From NCBI GenBank assembly GCA_019420505.1, contig JAHZHC010000002.1, positions 117,035 through 181,034 on the forward strand: DNA of 64,000 nucleotides, in the 5' to 3' direction. Source of the stretch: Ruminococcus sp. GTDB taxonomy: Bacteria > Bacillota > Clostridia > Oscillospirales > Ruminococcaceae. Shown in pieces: positions 33,094 to 41,591 of this stretch (its first letter is position 1; each line of letters starts with the position of its first letter). Under the pieces are notes generated by a model, which was given only the letters and a program-made list of their open reading frames with translations, did no database searches and was not told where the DNA came from. Position numbers and translations under genes: made by a program.

Positions 33094-34344
33094 ATGTTTG
33101 ATGTGAAAACAATGGGTGAGCAAATTGCATATTTACGCAGGTGGAACAACTATACTCAGGAACAGCTTGCAGAGAAATTAAAAATTTCTCCTCAGGCAGT
33201 CAGCAAATGGGAGAACGGAAAAGCAGTACCCGAGATACCGCTGCTTTGTGAAATGTCCCAGCTTTTTAATTGTTCTTTAGACAGGATACTTGACCCTGAG
33301 TCATGTGTTTTACGAAATATTGACTTTAATTATGAATTCGTTGTAAAACCGAGGATTCCGGCGGCTGATTATTCGGGTCCCGAATGGCCTAAAAGCATTT
33401 CGTCCGCTTCTGTTTTAACTGCGTTAAAACTGTTTTTCGGACTGGAGCAGCGCAGGGACAGCCAAAACCGTCAGATAAACGACGAAGAAGAATATATTTT
33501 GCAGTCGGCAATTATGAATATATGCTTCGGATATTCCTACGGACCTGATAAATGGATCCGTGACGGCTTTTTAATATATGGTTTGGATTATGAAATTCAT
33601 TCAAAATCGGATTACTCGGAAGACGAATTTATCGCTCTCGCCTGCAAGCAAATTGAACACGGCAATCCAGTTATAATTATTCCTAAGGAATACACGGATA
33701 CTATTTTTGCCGTAGGCTTTTCCGACAACGGACGGACTTTAAAAGGCCTGGGCTTTTTGGAGGGAGACGATCAGAAAAATGCACGAATGAATTTTAAACA
33801 GCTTGATCAATTCGCCGCTTGGTACAAGACAGATTGTGATATGATGATCGTTAAGCCTTCAGAGGAGAAAATGCCGTTAGCTAAAGCGTGTAAGAATGCA
33901 CTCTTTAGTGGTATATCACTGTTATCAAATAACGACCATTGCGGAGAAAACAAAATGCAGGGCTATGGTATGGTTATTTACAGGAACTGGTGCGAGCTTT
34001 TAAGGGAAGAAAACCAAAGAAATGCGGAACAGATCGAATGTGTTTTCCCCCACGCATTTATTCATTACGAAAACAAGTTAAGGACCAAGCAGTTTTTTGA
34101 ATTATGCATTAACATAATTCCCGGCATTGATAAGGAATTAATGACCTTGGCGATAAATCAATATAATGACATTATTTCCTCCGCAACAGAAATTGCAACT
34201 ATTGCCCATACGCAGGGTTCGCTTCCCAAGGATTCCCTGAAAGAAAAAAGAGATCATATAATTGAACTGCTTCGCCGAAGCAGCGAGCAGGAAGAGCTTG
34301 CCTTATCTTATATACAAAAGTCAGTGTTAAATATTCGGAAATAA
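33094..34344 (+). CDS. XRE-family HTH protein with large papain-fold-like C-terminal region
   Basis: 416 residues. The N-terminal HTH_3 domain (about 1-60) reads TMGEQIAYLRRWNNYTQEQL, then ISPQAVSKWENGKAVPE. The rest is not a known effector domain to me. Residues ~95-260 have the order of elements of C39/BtrH-like papain-fold domains (SSASVLTALKLFFG, then DGFLIYGLDYEIHSKS, GNPVIIIPKEYTDTIFAVGF, GLGFLEGDDQ), but Ser stands where the Cys would be and the catalytic His is not apparent. If so, it is an inactive ligand-binding version. The C-terminal ~130 residues are helical. Start: AAAGGAG is 11 bases before ATG 33094; ATG 33085 is only two bases from it. A fragment of the upstream antiporter gene follows it. 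Confidence 0.8.
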   Translation: MFDVKTMGEQIAYLRRWNNYTQEQLAEKLKISPQAVSKWENGKAVPEIPLLCEMSQLFNCSLDRILDPESCVLRNIDFNYEFVVKPRIPAADYSGPEWPKSISSASVLTALKLFFGLEQRRDSQNRQINDEEEYILQSAIMNICFGYSYGPDKWIRDGFLIYGLDYEIHSKSDYSEDEFIALACKQIEHGNPVIIIPKEYTDTIFAVGFSDNGRTLKGLGFLEGDDQKNARMNFKQLDQFAAWYKTDCDMMIVKPSEEKMPLAKACKNALFSGISLLSNNDHCGENKMQGYGMVIYRNWCELLREENQRNAEQIECVFPHAFIHYENKLRTKQFFELCINIIPGIDKELMTLAINQYNDIISSATEIATIAHTQGSLPKDSLKEKRDHIIELLRRSSEQEELALSYIQKSVLNIRK

Positions 34345-34360
34345 AATGGGGTTGATAGAA

Positions 34361-34472
34361 AGTACACGAAGCGCCTTTCGCTGATAATATTCATGAAAGA
34401 GGTGCCTATGAAAGAAAAATGCAGATACTTTCACTGTCGGATTTAAATAAAAAGCGTTGCCGATTAAGGTAA
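34361..34472 (+). pseudogene. Fragment duplicating the 3' end of the antiporter gene
   Basis: About 92 bases match 32711-32801 with one insertion and six substitutions, several synonymous. The original frame is still readable here as EAPFADNIHERGAYERKMQI, ending at a TAA at 34470. The upstream ~1.2 kb of the gene and any start are missing. Together with the complete copy it brackets the HTH gene at 33094. Confidence 0.8.
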
Positions 34473-34482
34473 CGCTTTTCAT
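34450..34482. terminator. Bidirectional terminator at the end of the antiporter fragment
   Basis: AAAAGCGTTGCC (34450-34461) with GGTAACGCTTTT (34468-34479): a 12-bp stem with one G-U pair. The same left arm (AAAAGCGTTGCC) follows the complete antiporter gene at 32811-32822, but its right arm is lost there. Confidence 0.8.
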
Positions 34483-35061
34483 TTAACGGCTAAAAAGACC
34501 GTGTTCACTACAGCAAAAGTACAGTTTCCCTTCAGACAGCCTTGGAAACCTTACTGAACACTCCTGTTCAGGGTATAACTTTACAAAATAATATCTGTCC
34601 CATGAAACATATGCCGCAAAACTGATGTAGTGATTTTTAGTCATTTCATGGCTTATGGTTACATAACATTCGTCATCTATAATTTCTGATTTAATCGAAT
34701 GGTTATCATCGCAACGCTGTGGAACCAATTCCGACAGTTTTCTTCCGCAGCAGGAAACATCGGTGTTACTTGTTGATGTGATAACATTACTGCAGTCAGG
34801 ACACATATAGAATTTTAGATTTTTCATATTTCCTCCGTCAATTTCTTTTTGATTTAATTCTCCGAGAAGTATTTTTTCCGTATTAACACCTAAAATATCT
34901 GAAAGCAAACGCAGTGATGAGATATCTGGACATCCCAGGCCTCTTTCCCATTTTGAGATGGTTTTATCACTAAGGTGAAGTTTATCACCGAGTTGTTTTT
35001 GTGTCATTCCTTTTTCGGTACGTAATTTGCAGATCAGCAATCCTATTTTTTCGCAGTCCAT
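34483..35061 (-). CDS. HTH regulator fused to a superoxide-reductase-like domain
   Basis: 192 residues. N-terminal HTH_3 (about 1-60: LLICKLRTEKGMTQKQLG, then LSDKTISKWERGLGCPDI). A Cys-rich segment MCPDCSNVI...SCCGRKLSELVP (about 84-113) looks like the rubredoxin-like centre of desulfoferrodoxins. Residues ~115-192 carry the centre II iron-ligand pattern: a His in DDNHSI, then HEMTKNHYI (two His), then CSEHGLF (Cys and His), i.e. four His and one Cys. Such HTH plus superoxide-reductase-like proteins occur in Clostridia; a redox-sensing role is inferred. Start: GGAGG lies eight bases before ATG 35061; a GTG at 35070 is rejected. Confidence 0.85.
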   Translation of the reverse strand: MDCEKIGLLICKLRTEKGMTQKQLGDKLHLSDKTISKWERGLGCPDISSLRLLSDILGVNTEKILLGELNQKEIDGGNMKNLKFYMCPDCSNVITSTSNTDVSCCGRKLSELVPQRCDDNHSIKSEIIDDECYVTISHEMTKNHYISFAAYVSWDRYYFVKLYPEQECSVRFPRLSEGKLYFCCSEHGLFSR

Positions 35062-35126
35062 GATTTTCACCTCCTGATTAACAGTATAGATTACAAATTT
35101 ATCATTGTCAATCGACTAATAGTAGA

Positions 35127-35162
35127 GTTAAAAACAGAGGAATACGTTTATGGTATTCCTCC
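35127..35162 (-). terminator. Intrinsic terminator after mnmE
   Basis: GAGGAATAC (35137-35145) with GTATTCCTC (35153-35161). On the minus strand the stem is followed by TGTTTTTAAC. Confidence 0.8.
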
Positions 35163-35179
35163 GATTCTATATATTTAAT

Positions 35180-36553
35180 TTATTTTCCCACACAGAATTT
35201 TGAGAAAACTTCATTTACAACTGCTTCTGACGCTTTTTCGCCGGTAAGCTCAAGCAAAGCATTTGCTGCACAGTCAATAGTAACAGTCACAGCATCGAGA
35301 GTCGCTCCTGCTTTAAGTGCAGACAGGGCATTTTCAAGATGTATTTTTGCTGTTTCGGCACAAGATTTTTGTCTTTCATTTGCGAATACAGTTGAATCAG
35401 GGTCGTAATTGTTGAGAGAAAAAATTTCTTCAGCAGCTTTTTGTATTTTATCTCTGCCTTCATTGAATTTTGCCGAAATTGTAATAATATACGGACTATA
35501 TTTTTTCAGTTCATTGGGATTTATAAAGGACTTTAAATCTGATTTATTCAGAATTATTATTAAATGCTTTTTGAGATTGCAAACATACTCCAAAAGCTCT
35601 TTGTCCTCCTCGTCCAAAGGTCTTGAAGTATCAAAAACAGTCATTGTCAAGGCACAGTTTTCAATTCTTTTTCTTGCCAGTTCTACACCGAGCTGTTCCA
35701 CCTTATTTTCTGTATCTCTTATTCCTGCTGTATCAGAAAGCTTCAACGTCAGCTCTCCCAGTTTAGCAGTTTCTTCAATTACGTCACGGGTGGTTCCGGC
35801 AATGTCTGTAACGATTGATCTGTCATAGCCTAAAAGCATATTCATCAATGTAGACTTTCCTACATTTGGTTTCCCGGCAATTACGGTGTCTACTCCGTTT
35901 CTTAGCAGGATACCGTTATCATAGTCATTTAAAATGCGTTTAATTACTTTAAGAACTTGTTCAACAGAATCTGATAATGCTGATTCTTCAATATCAGGCA
36001 GATCTTCCTCGGGGTAATCCACCCAAGCGGCAAGCTCACCGAGTATTCTTACCAGCTCCTGAGCGGCGGCGGAAATCTCTTTAAAAAGTCTGCCTTCTCT
36101 TGTTAAATTCGCAGATCTGAGTGTATATTCTCCTTGAGCAGAGATAATTTCCATCACTGATTCAGCCTGTGTGAGAGACAGCTTTCCATTCAGAAACGCT
36201 CGTTTTGTAAATTCTCCTTTTTCCGCAAGTACAGCGCCTTGAGCCAGACAAAGGCGCAGAATTTCTTTGGTAATATACACTCCGCCATGACATGAAATTT
36301 CTGCTGTGTTTTCTCCTGTATAGGATTTAGGAGCTATGAACACGGTAAGGACAGCGTCATCAATTTGTCTGTTATTTTCAGGATTCACTATTCTTCCATA
36401 TGCACAGGTATGACCAAGCATAGTTTTAACTTTTTTATTACCAAACGGTAAAAATATTTTTTCAGCGATTTCAATAGCTTTGTCGCCGCTTATTCTTATT
36501 ACTGACAGTCCGCCCTGGGCAAGTGGTGTAGAAACCGCACAAATCGTTGACAT
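35180..36553 (-). CDS. mnmE: tRNA uridine-5-carboxymethylaminomethyl synthesis GTPase
   Basis: With MnmG it makes the wobble cmnm5U/nm5U modification. The N-terminal tetrahydrofolate-binding domain (STICAVSTPLAQGGLSVIRISG) is followed by a helical domain carrying a G domain: G1 GKPNVGKST, G3 DTAGIRDT, G4 NKSD. It ends with the family's C-terminal FCVGK, whose Cys is functionally important. Start: AAAGGAG is 12 bases before ATG 36553; the in-frame TTG at 36574 overlaps it. 457 residues, normal. mnmG is not in the window. Confidence 0.96.
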   Translation of the reverse strand: MSTICAVSTPLAQGGLSVIRISGDKAIEIAEKIFLPFGNKKVKTMLGHTCAYGRIVNPENNRQIDDAVLTVFIAPKSYTGENTAEISCHGGVYITKEILRLCLAQGAVLAEKGEFTKRAFLNGKLSLTQAESVMEIISAQGEYTLRSANLTREGRLFKEISAAAQELVRILGELAAWVDYPEEDLPDIEESALSDSVEQVLKVIKRILNDYDNGILLRNGVDTVIAGKPNVGKSTLMNMLLGYDRSIVTDIAGTTRDVIEETAKLGELTLKLSDTAGIRDTENKVEQLGVELARKRIENCALTMTVFDTSRPLDEEDKELLEYVCNLKKHLIIILNKSDLKSFINPNELKKYSPYIITISAKFNEGRDKIQKAAEEIFSLNNYDPDSTVFANERQKSCAETAKIHLENALSALKAGATLDAVTVTIDCAANALLELTGEKASEAVVNEVFSKFCVGK

Positions 36554-36743
36554 ACTTCTAAATACTCCTTTCAAGCTTTAACGCCGCAAACAATAAGAGC
36601 GTACATATTGAAAATAATCTCAATAATTTTCTGTATTCACATAAATAACAATTGTTAAAAAGTAATTTTTTTATATTGTATTTTTAATAGCACAAGTTTA
36701 AATTATTATATCACAGATTTATACAAACTGCAATATTGGCATT

Positions 36744-36781
36744 AAAACAAAAGCTGTTTCGCAATATAACGAAACAGCTTA
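36744..36781 (-). terminator. Intrinsic terminator after the NUDIX gene
   Basis: AAGCTGTTTCG (36751-36761) with CGAAACAGCTT (36770-36780). The minus strand continues TTGTTTTAAT. Confidence 0.8.
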
Positions 36782-36809
36782 ATTTGTGTTTGCATGACAG
36801 TCAACAAGC

Positions 36810-37214
36810 TCAGATAATAAACTTCTTAGCTTTATTTACTATACTGCGGTCATTTTCATAGGACAAGACATAACCTGCCCGATCAATTTCAACCCATCGG
36901 ATCTCAGCAATTTCCTCCTCCTGAGGAACAAAGTCGGTATTTTTAGCTTTTGCAATAAAATAAACCACGTTTTTCTGTGTGTCCTTTTTAGGAGAATAGG
37001 TAACGATTTCACGGAAGGTAGGATCAAGATTTACATCGATCCCTGTTTCCTCCATTATTTCACGTTTTGCAGTTTCAATTTCAGTTTCATTACCTTCAAC
37101 GTGTCCCTTTGGGAAAGACCAATGCCCGCTGTTTACATGCTTAATGAGTAGTATTTCTGTATTGCCATGATATTTCCGATATACAATAGCACCACAGGAT
37201 TTTTCATGCAGCAT
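36810..37214 (-). CDS. NUDIX hydrolase (diadenosine tetraphosphatase-like)
   Basis: 134 residues, a single NUDIX domain. The NUDIX box is complete: GHVEGNETEIETAKREIMEE followed by TGI (G-x5-E-x7-REUxEExGU). The N-terminal SCGAIVYRKYHGNTEILLIKH and SGHWSFPKGH match the bis(5'-nucleosyl)-tetraphosphatase type of NUDIX protein, although the true substrate cannot be read. It has its own terminator and no partner gene. The 245-base gap upstream (37215-37459) is AT-rich with nothing clear in it. Confidence 0.88.
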   Translation of the reverse strand: MLHEKSCGAIVYRKYHGNTEILLIKHVNSGHWSFPKGHVEGNETEIETAKREIMEETGIDVNLDPTFREIVTYSPKKDTQKNVVYFIAKAKNTDFVPQEEEIAEIRWVEIDRAGYVLSYENDRSIVNKAKKFII

Positions 37215-37459
37215 TGTCAGGTTCCTTTCTATAGCGTAAGAAAACTGCGGAATTTGTTAAAGGAACAATTAAAAGTCCGCAATTTCCTGAATAAGAATAT
37301 TCTGCGCAGGGCATATTTTTCTTATTACTTATTAAAAATATTATACCATATTTATTTTCATTTGTCTATAGTTTTAAAAACTCATACTTAATTTTTGTGC
37401 ACAATGTATAGCGATGTTAAAAAGCAACCTGAAAATACTTAAAATCAAAATATTTTTCT

Positions 37460-37981
37460 TTAATATTCTATGCCTTTTCTTGCATTAATACCTTTATCAA
37501 ATGGATGTCGGACAGCTTTCATTTCAGTAATATAGTCTGCATTATCAATAAAAATATCGTTTGGATTTCTGCCAGTAATAACAAGCTCAAGGTTTTTGGG
37601 TTTGTTTTTAATGAGCTGATTAATTTTTTCAATGTCAATAAGCTGCATATCATACACATAAGTCAACTCATCCAGAATAAGAAGGTCGCATTCTCCTGAA
37701 GCTGCATAATTCAATGCTTCATTAAGATTATTATTATGCATAAATTTTATTTGTTCAAGCTGTTCCGGAGTCATATTGTTTACAAAACCAAAATCTTTGC
37801 CATTTCTCATAACACAAATATTTGGAATGTTTTTTAAAATAAAAAGCTCTGAAGTTTCAGAACCTTTTAAAAACTGAATTATAATGACCTTAAGTCCTGC
37901 ACCGGCGGCTCTTATAGCAAGACCCAATGCACAGGTAGTTTTTCCTTTTCCGTCACCGCAGTAAAGATGGATTAAGCCCAT
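37460..37981 (-). CDS. cobA: Corrinoid adenosyltransferase (CobA/BtuR type)
   Basis: ATP:cob(I)alamin adenosyltransferase, 173 residues. The P-loop GDGKGKTTCALGLAIRAAG lies at the N-terminus, with VIIIQFLKGSETSE, LLILDELTYVYDMQLID and ELVITGRNPNDIFIDNADYITEM following, all in the order of the BtuR family. It adds the upper adenosyl ligand to corrinoids. Starts 12 bases after the cbiB stop, so cotranscribed. No other corrin-ring genes are in the window, suggesting salvage or a split pathway. Confidence 0.93.
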   Translation of the reverse strand: MGLIHLYCGDGKGKTTCALGLAIRAAGAGLKVIIIQFLKGSETSELFILKNIPNICVMRNGKDFGFVNNMTPEQLEQIKFMHNNNLNEALNYAASGECDLLILDELTYVYDMQLIDIEKINQLIKNKPKNLELVITGRNPNDIFIDNADYITEMKAVRHPFDKGINARKGIEY

Positions 37982-37993
37982 TAGATACCTTCC

Positions 37994-38965
37994 TTAAAAA
38001 ACAAAAAATAATAGTAATCTTACAAGAGCAAAAAGTACAAAAAATATAAAAACACTTCCATAGAAAAGCTGATTTGCCCAATAAATATCGTTAGCTTCAC
38101 AAGGTTTTACCGGGTCACCTACTGCACGTTCACGCATAATCATTCCATCGTAATATTCTTCTTTATTAAGTTGGATATCAAGCGCACCTGCAATAACAGC
38201 TCTTGCTTGTCCTAAAAAAGCAGGAGATGCAGCGTTTTGATCCCGTTTATGTATTTTTCTTGCATTATTTTTATCAAGAGAAAGTAATTTTACATCAATT
38301 TTAATTATTATTGCACCAATTCTTGAAGGAATATAACCAAGGATATTCCATAGTTTTTTTATTCCGTTTCCAAAATCAACATAGTCTTCTTTATTTTTTC
38401 TTGCTTCAGCATTAAGTATACATACTGTCTTATAAAAAACTGCGCCGAATCCCCCAAAAATTGTCATATAAAAAACAGGAGAAAATCCTCCGTTTACACA
38501 TCGGTCTGAAACTTTTTCCACAGTAGTTTTAATAATTGTTTCCATATCCATATCGGAACAGTCATTACCTGTCATATAGGAAAGTCTTTTCTGTGCTTCT
38601 TCAAGCTTGCCCGCTCTGACCATACGCATAATTCTATATGCGCTTATACGAGTGTTTTTTATATTCAGAGAAAACCAAAAAAGCACGCTCTCAAGAATTA
38701 CACCTATTACAGGAACAAATATATATGAAAAAATAATTAAAATAAGCGGAATTCCTGCAAACAACGACAGCATAAAAAACACCATTGCGCTGCCTGCCAT
38801 CTCCTGTGCTTTAGGCGTATCCTGATAATGTTTCTTTAAAAACTTCTCCATACGTTCAGCAGTTAATATTATAAAATTTTCAAAACCCTGAAAAGGCTTG
38901 GACTTACCTGCCATCATATTCAGCACCAGACCTAAAGTCATTGCTGCAAGGGTATTAATAAGCAT
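37994..38965 (-). CDS. cbiB: Adenosylcobinamide-phosphate synthase-like membrane protein (CobD/CbiB)
   Basis: Membrane protein that in this family joins the aminopropanol linker to adenosylcobyric acid. 323 residues with helices at the N-terminus, at about 62-100, about 169-185 and at the C-terminus. CbiB-like segments include SAYRIMRMVRAGKLEEAQKRLSYMTGN, TTVEKVSDRCVNGGFSPVFY, GAVFYKTVCILN and RIGAIIIKI. The N-terminal part (KPFQGFENFIILTAERMEKF) differs from the textbook P-E-Y/HPV start, so this is a divergent member. Pairing with cobA supports the assignment. Confidence 0.85.
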   Translation of the reverse strand: MLINTLAAMTLGLVLNMMAGKSKPFQGFENFIILTAERMEKFLKKHYQDTPKAQEMAGSAMVFFMLSLFAGIPLILIIFSYIFVPVIGVILESVLFWFSLNIKNTRISAYRIMRMVRAGKLEEAQKRLSYMTGNDCSDMDMETIIKTTVEKVSDRCVNGGFSPVFYMTIFGGFGAVFYKTVCILNAEARKNKEDYVDFGNGIKKLWNILGYIPSRIGAIIIKIDVKLLSLDKNNARKIHKRDQNAASPAFLGQARAVIAGALDIQLNKEEYYDGMIMRERAVGDPVKPCEANDIYWANQLFYGSVFIFFVLFALVRLLLFFVF

Positions 38966-39163
38966 AGATTCATTATCCTTTCAAGTAAATTTACATATTA
39001 AAAATATTATAACATACGGCAGTTTTTTATTCAATAGTCAAGTTGTAAAAAAGTTTTATTCATTAATATTAAATATAATTTATTAGGTGTGGCTGTTTGG
39101 TTGAATATAAAACAAAAATATGTTACAATAAAGATAAATGATTCTTAGAAAGAGGCGGACGAA

Positions 39164-39706
39164 TTGAAAATATACGCCACAAGACATGGAGAAACTGATT
39201 GGAACAGAGATAATAAAATTTGCGGTATTACAGATGTCAAGCTGACAGACAAAGGAATTGAACAGGCAAAGGCTCTTGCTGATAAGGTTGGACAATTAAA
39301 AAACATTGATATTATTATATGCTCACCTATTTCAAGGGCGGTTCAAACGGCAATGTTTTCAGCTGAAAGAATAGAAAAAGATATTATAATTGATGATAGA
39401 CTTGCTGAATGGAATTATGGTAGCTATGAGGGAAAACATCGGGACACGGATGGATTCGCTAAGGCAAAAACCGAATTTGGATGTAAAATGCCTGATGGAG
39501 GCGAATCTCTTCTTCAGCTTGCTCACAGGGTATACAGTCTTCTTGATGAGGTCATAGCAAATTACAATGGTAAAAACGTTCTTTTAGTTTGCCACGGCGG
39601 GGTTTGCAGAGTTATAGAAACATATTTTAAGGATATGACAACAGAACGCTTTTCTCACTTTTTTATGGGAAATTGTGAACTAAGGGAATATGAAGTTCAG
39701 CAGTAA
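39164..39706 (+). CDS. Histidine phosphatase family protein (CobC-like)
   Basis: 180 residues. YATRHGETDWN holds the catalytic His, followed by CSPISRAVQTAMFSAE, EWNYGSYEGKHRD with the acid Glu, and LLVCHGGVCRVIE with the second His. In this family CobC removes phosphate from alpha-ribazole phosphate in cobalamin assembly. The divergent neighbours cobA and cbiB make that reading attractive, but a general phosphatase is equally compatible. TTG start with AGAGGCGG upstream. It precedes uvrC by 20 bases. Confidence 0.85.
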   Translation: MKIYATRHGETDWNRDNKICGITDVKLTDKGIEQAKALADKVGQLKNIDIIICSPISRAVQTAMFSAERIEKDIIIDDRLAEWNYGSYEGKHRDTDGFAKAKTEFGCKMPDGGESLLQLAHRVYSLLDEVIANYNGKNVLLVCHGGVCRVIETYFKDMTTERFSHFFMGNCELREYEVQQ

Positions 39707-39726
39707 ATAAGAACGGAGAACCTGAT

Positions 39727-41568
39727 ATGTATATAACTGATGAAAACAATCCAAGGCTGCCTTATTTAAGAGATAAAACATCAAAGCTTACTTCAAGCCC
39801 GGGATGTTATATTATGAAAGATAAAAGTGATAAAATTATATATATCGGCAAGGCTAAAAATCTGAAAAAAAGGGTTACATCATATTTTCGCAGGAGTCAG
39901 GATCATTTGCCAAAGGTCTGGAAAATGGTTTCGCATGTTTATGATTACGATTTTATTGTTACTGATTCTGAATTTGAAGCTTTGGTTTTAGAGTGCTCAC
40001 TTATTAAGCAATATGCTCCTAAGTATAATATTCTTTTAAAGGATGACAAGGGGTACAGTTATATTCGGGTATCTGAAGAAGAATATCCTAAAATCACGGC
40101 GGTGCTTCAAAAAGATAATGACAATGCAGAATATATAGGACCATATACAAGCTCATACGCAGTAAAGCAAGCAGTTAAAGAAGCAAATAAAGTCTTTATG
40201 CTTCCGACCTGCAGCAGAGTCTTTCCAAGAGATTTCCGTAAGGCAAGACCTTGTCTTAATCATCACATAAAACAGTGTATGGGTGTTTGTACGGGCAGAA
40301 TATCCGGTGAGGAATACCGAAATACAGTAAAACAAGCAATAGAATATATAAAGCAGGGATCATCGGAATCAGTGGAACGGCTTACTAAAGAAATGGAAAA
40401 AGCGGCGGAAGATTTGAATTTTGAGCTTGCGGCAAAACTGAGGGACAGAATTTCTGCCATTACCAAAGCCGCAGAAGACCAGAAAATAGTTGACTTAAAT
40501 ATGAAGGATACTGATATAATTGCTATATCTCAAAACAGTGAAACTGCCTGCGCAAGCGTTATTATGTACCGTAACGGCAGACTTTTTGACAAAGCAGATT
40601 TCTTTTTGGGAGAAAAGGAAGATCAAACAAAAATGAGAGAGGAATTTATTTTAAGATTTTATTCCTCCAAAGATTTTATCCCTCGTGAAATACTCCTTGA
40701 TGAAGAAATAAACGAAAATGAGCTTTTGCAGAAATGGCTTAGGGAGAAATCAGGGCATGCAGTAAATATATCAACGCCTAAAAGAGGACATCTTTTAAGG
40801 CTAACGACCCTTGCTAAAAGTAATGCGTCGGAATATTTATCAATTAAGGTCGGGCGTACCGGCAAAGAAATAACTGCCCTTGAAGAATTAGCAAAAGCCT
40901 TGAACCTGACAAAGCCGCCGAAATATATTGAATGCTATGACATATCTAATCTTGCTTCATCAAATATGGTAGCAGGAATGGTTGTTTTTGAAAATGGACG
41001 GCCTTGTAAAAAATTTTATAAAAAGTTTTCAATAAAAACAGTGGAAGAACAAAATGACTATGCTTGTATGTGCGAGGTTCTGGAACGCAGATTCAGAAAT
41101 TATTATGAAAAAACAGATGATGGATTTGCGACCTTACCTGATCTGATTTTGCTTGACGGCGGACAGGGTCACGTTAACACTGTTACTCCTGTTATAAGAA
41201 ATATGGGTATAAATGTACCTGTTTTCGGACTCGTAAAGGACTCGAAGCACAGGACTCGTGCTGTTGCAACCGGCGGAGGTGAAATCAGCCTGACAAAGAG
41301 CCGCAGCGCTTTTAATCTTGTTACCAGAATTCAGGATGAAGTTCATCGTTATGCAATAACATATCAGGCGGCGAAACATAAAAAATCTTCTTATCAGCTG
41401 GAATTGACAAAAATAAAGGGAATTGGTGAGAAAAAAGCAATAAAACTAATGACAGAATTTAAAACTAAGGATAATCTGAAAAAAGCTTCTGCTGAAGATA
41501 TTGCAAAAACAGCGGGAGTTAATCTGAGCATTGCACAGAAGCTTTCGGATATGCTTAATAATAATTAG
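39727..41568 (+). CDS. uvrC: Excinuclease ABC subunit C
   Basis: Dual-incision nuclease of nucleotide excision repair. The GIY-YIG domain (about residues 17-95) reads PGCYIMKDKSDKIIYIGKAK. The UVR motif (AAEDLNFELAAKLRDRI, about 223-239) contacts UvrB. The UvrC/RNase H-like domain has IECYDISNL and PDLILLDGGQGH. C-terminal helix-hairpin-helix motifs read IKGIGEKKAIKLM and AGVNLSIAQKL. The length of 613 is normal. The start has GGAGA upstream. Followed after 23 bases by folC. Confidence 0.96.
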   Translation: MYITDENNPRLPYLRDKTSKLTSSPGCYIMKDKSDKIIYIGKAKNLKKRVTSYFRRSQDHLPKVWKMVSHVYDYDFIVTDSEFEALVLECSLIKQYAPKYNILLKDDKGYSYIRVSEEEYPKITAVLQKDNDNAEYIGPYTSSYAVKQAVKEANKVFMLPTCSRVFPRDFRKARPCLNHHIKQCMGVCTGRISGEEYRNTVKQAIEYIKQGSSESVERLTKEMEKAAEDLNFELAAKLRDRISAITKAAEDQKIVDLNMKDTDIIAISQNSETACASVIMYRNGRLFDKADFFLGEKEDQTKMREEFILRFYSSKDFIPREILLDEEINENELLQKWLREKSGHAVNISTPKRGHLLRLTTLAKSNASEYLSIKVGRTGKEITALEELAKALNLTKPPKYIECYDISNLASSNMVAGMVVFENGRPCKKFYKKFSIKTVEEQNDYACMCEVLERRFRNYYEKTDDGFATLPDLILLDGGQGHVNTVTPVIRNMGINVPVFGLVKDSKHRTRAVATGGGEISLTKSRSAFNLVTRIQDEVHRYAITYQAAKHKKSSYQLELTKIKGIGEKKAIKLMTEFKTKDNLKKASAEDIAKTAGVNLSIAQKLSDMLNNN

Positions 41569-41591
41569 TTAAACGAGGATGAAATAAAATA

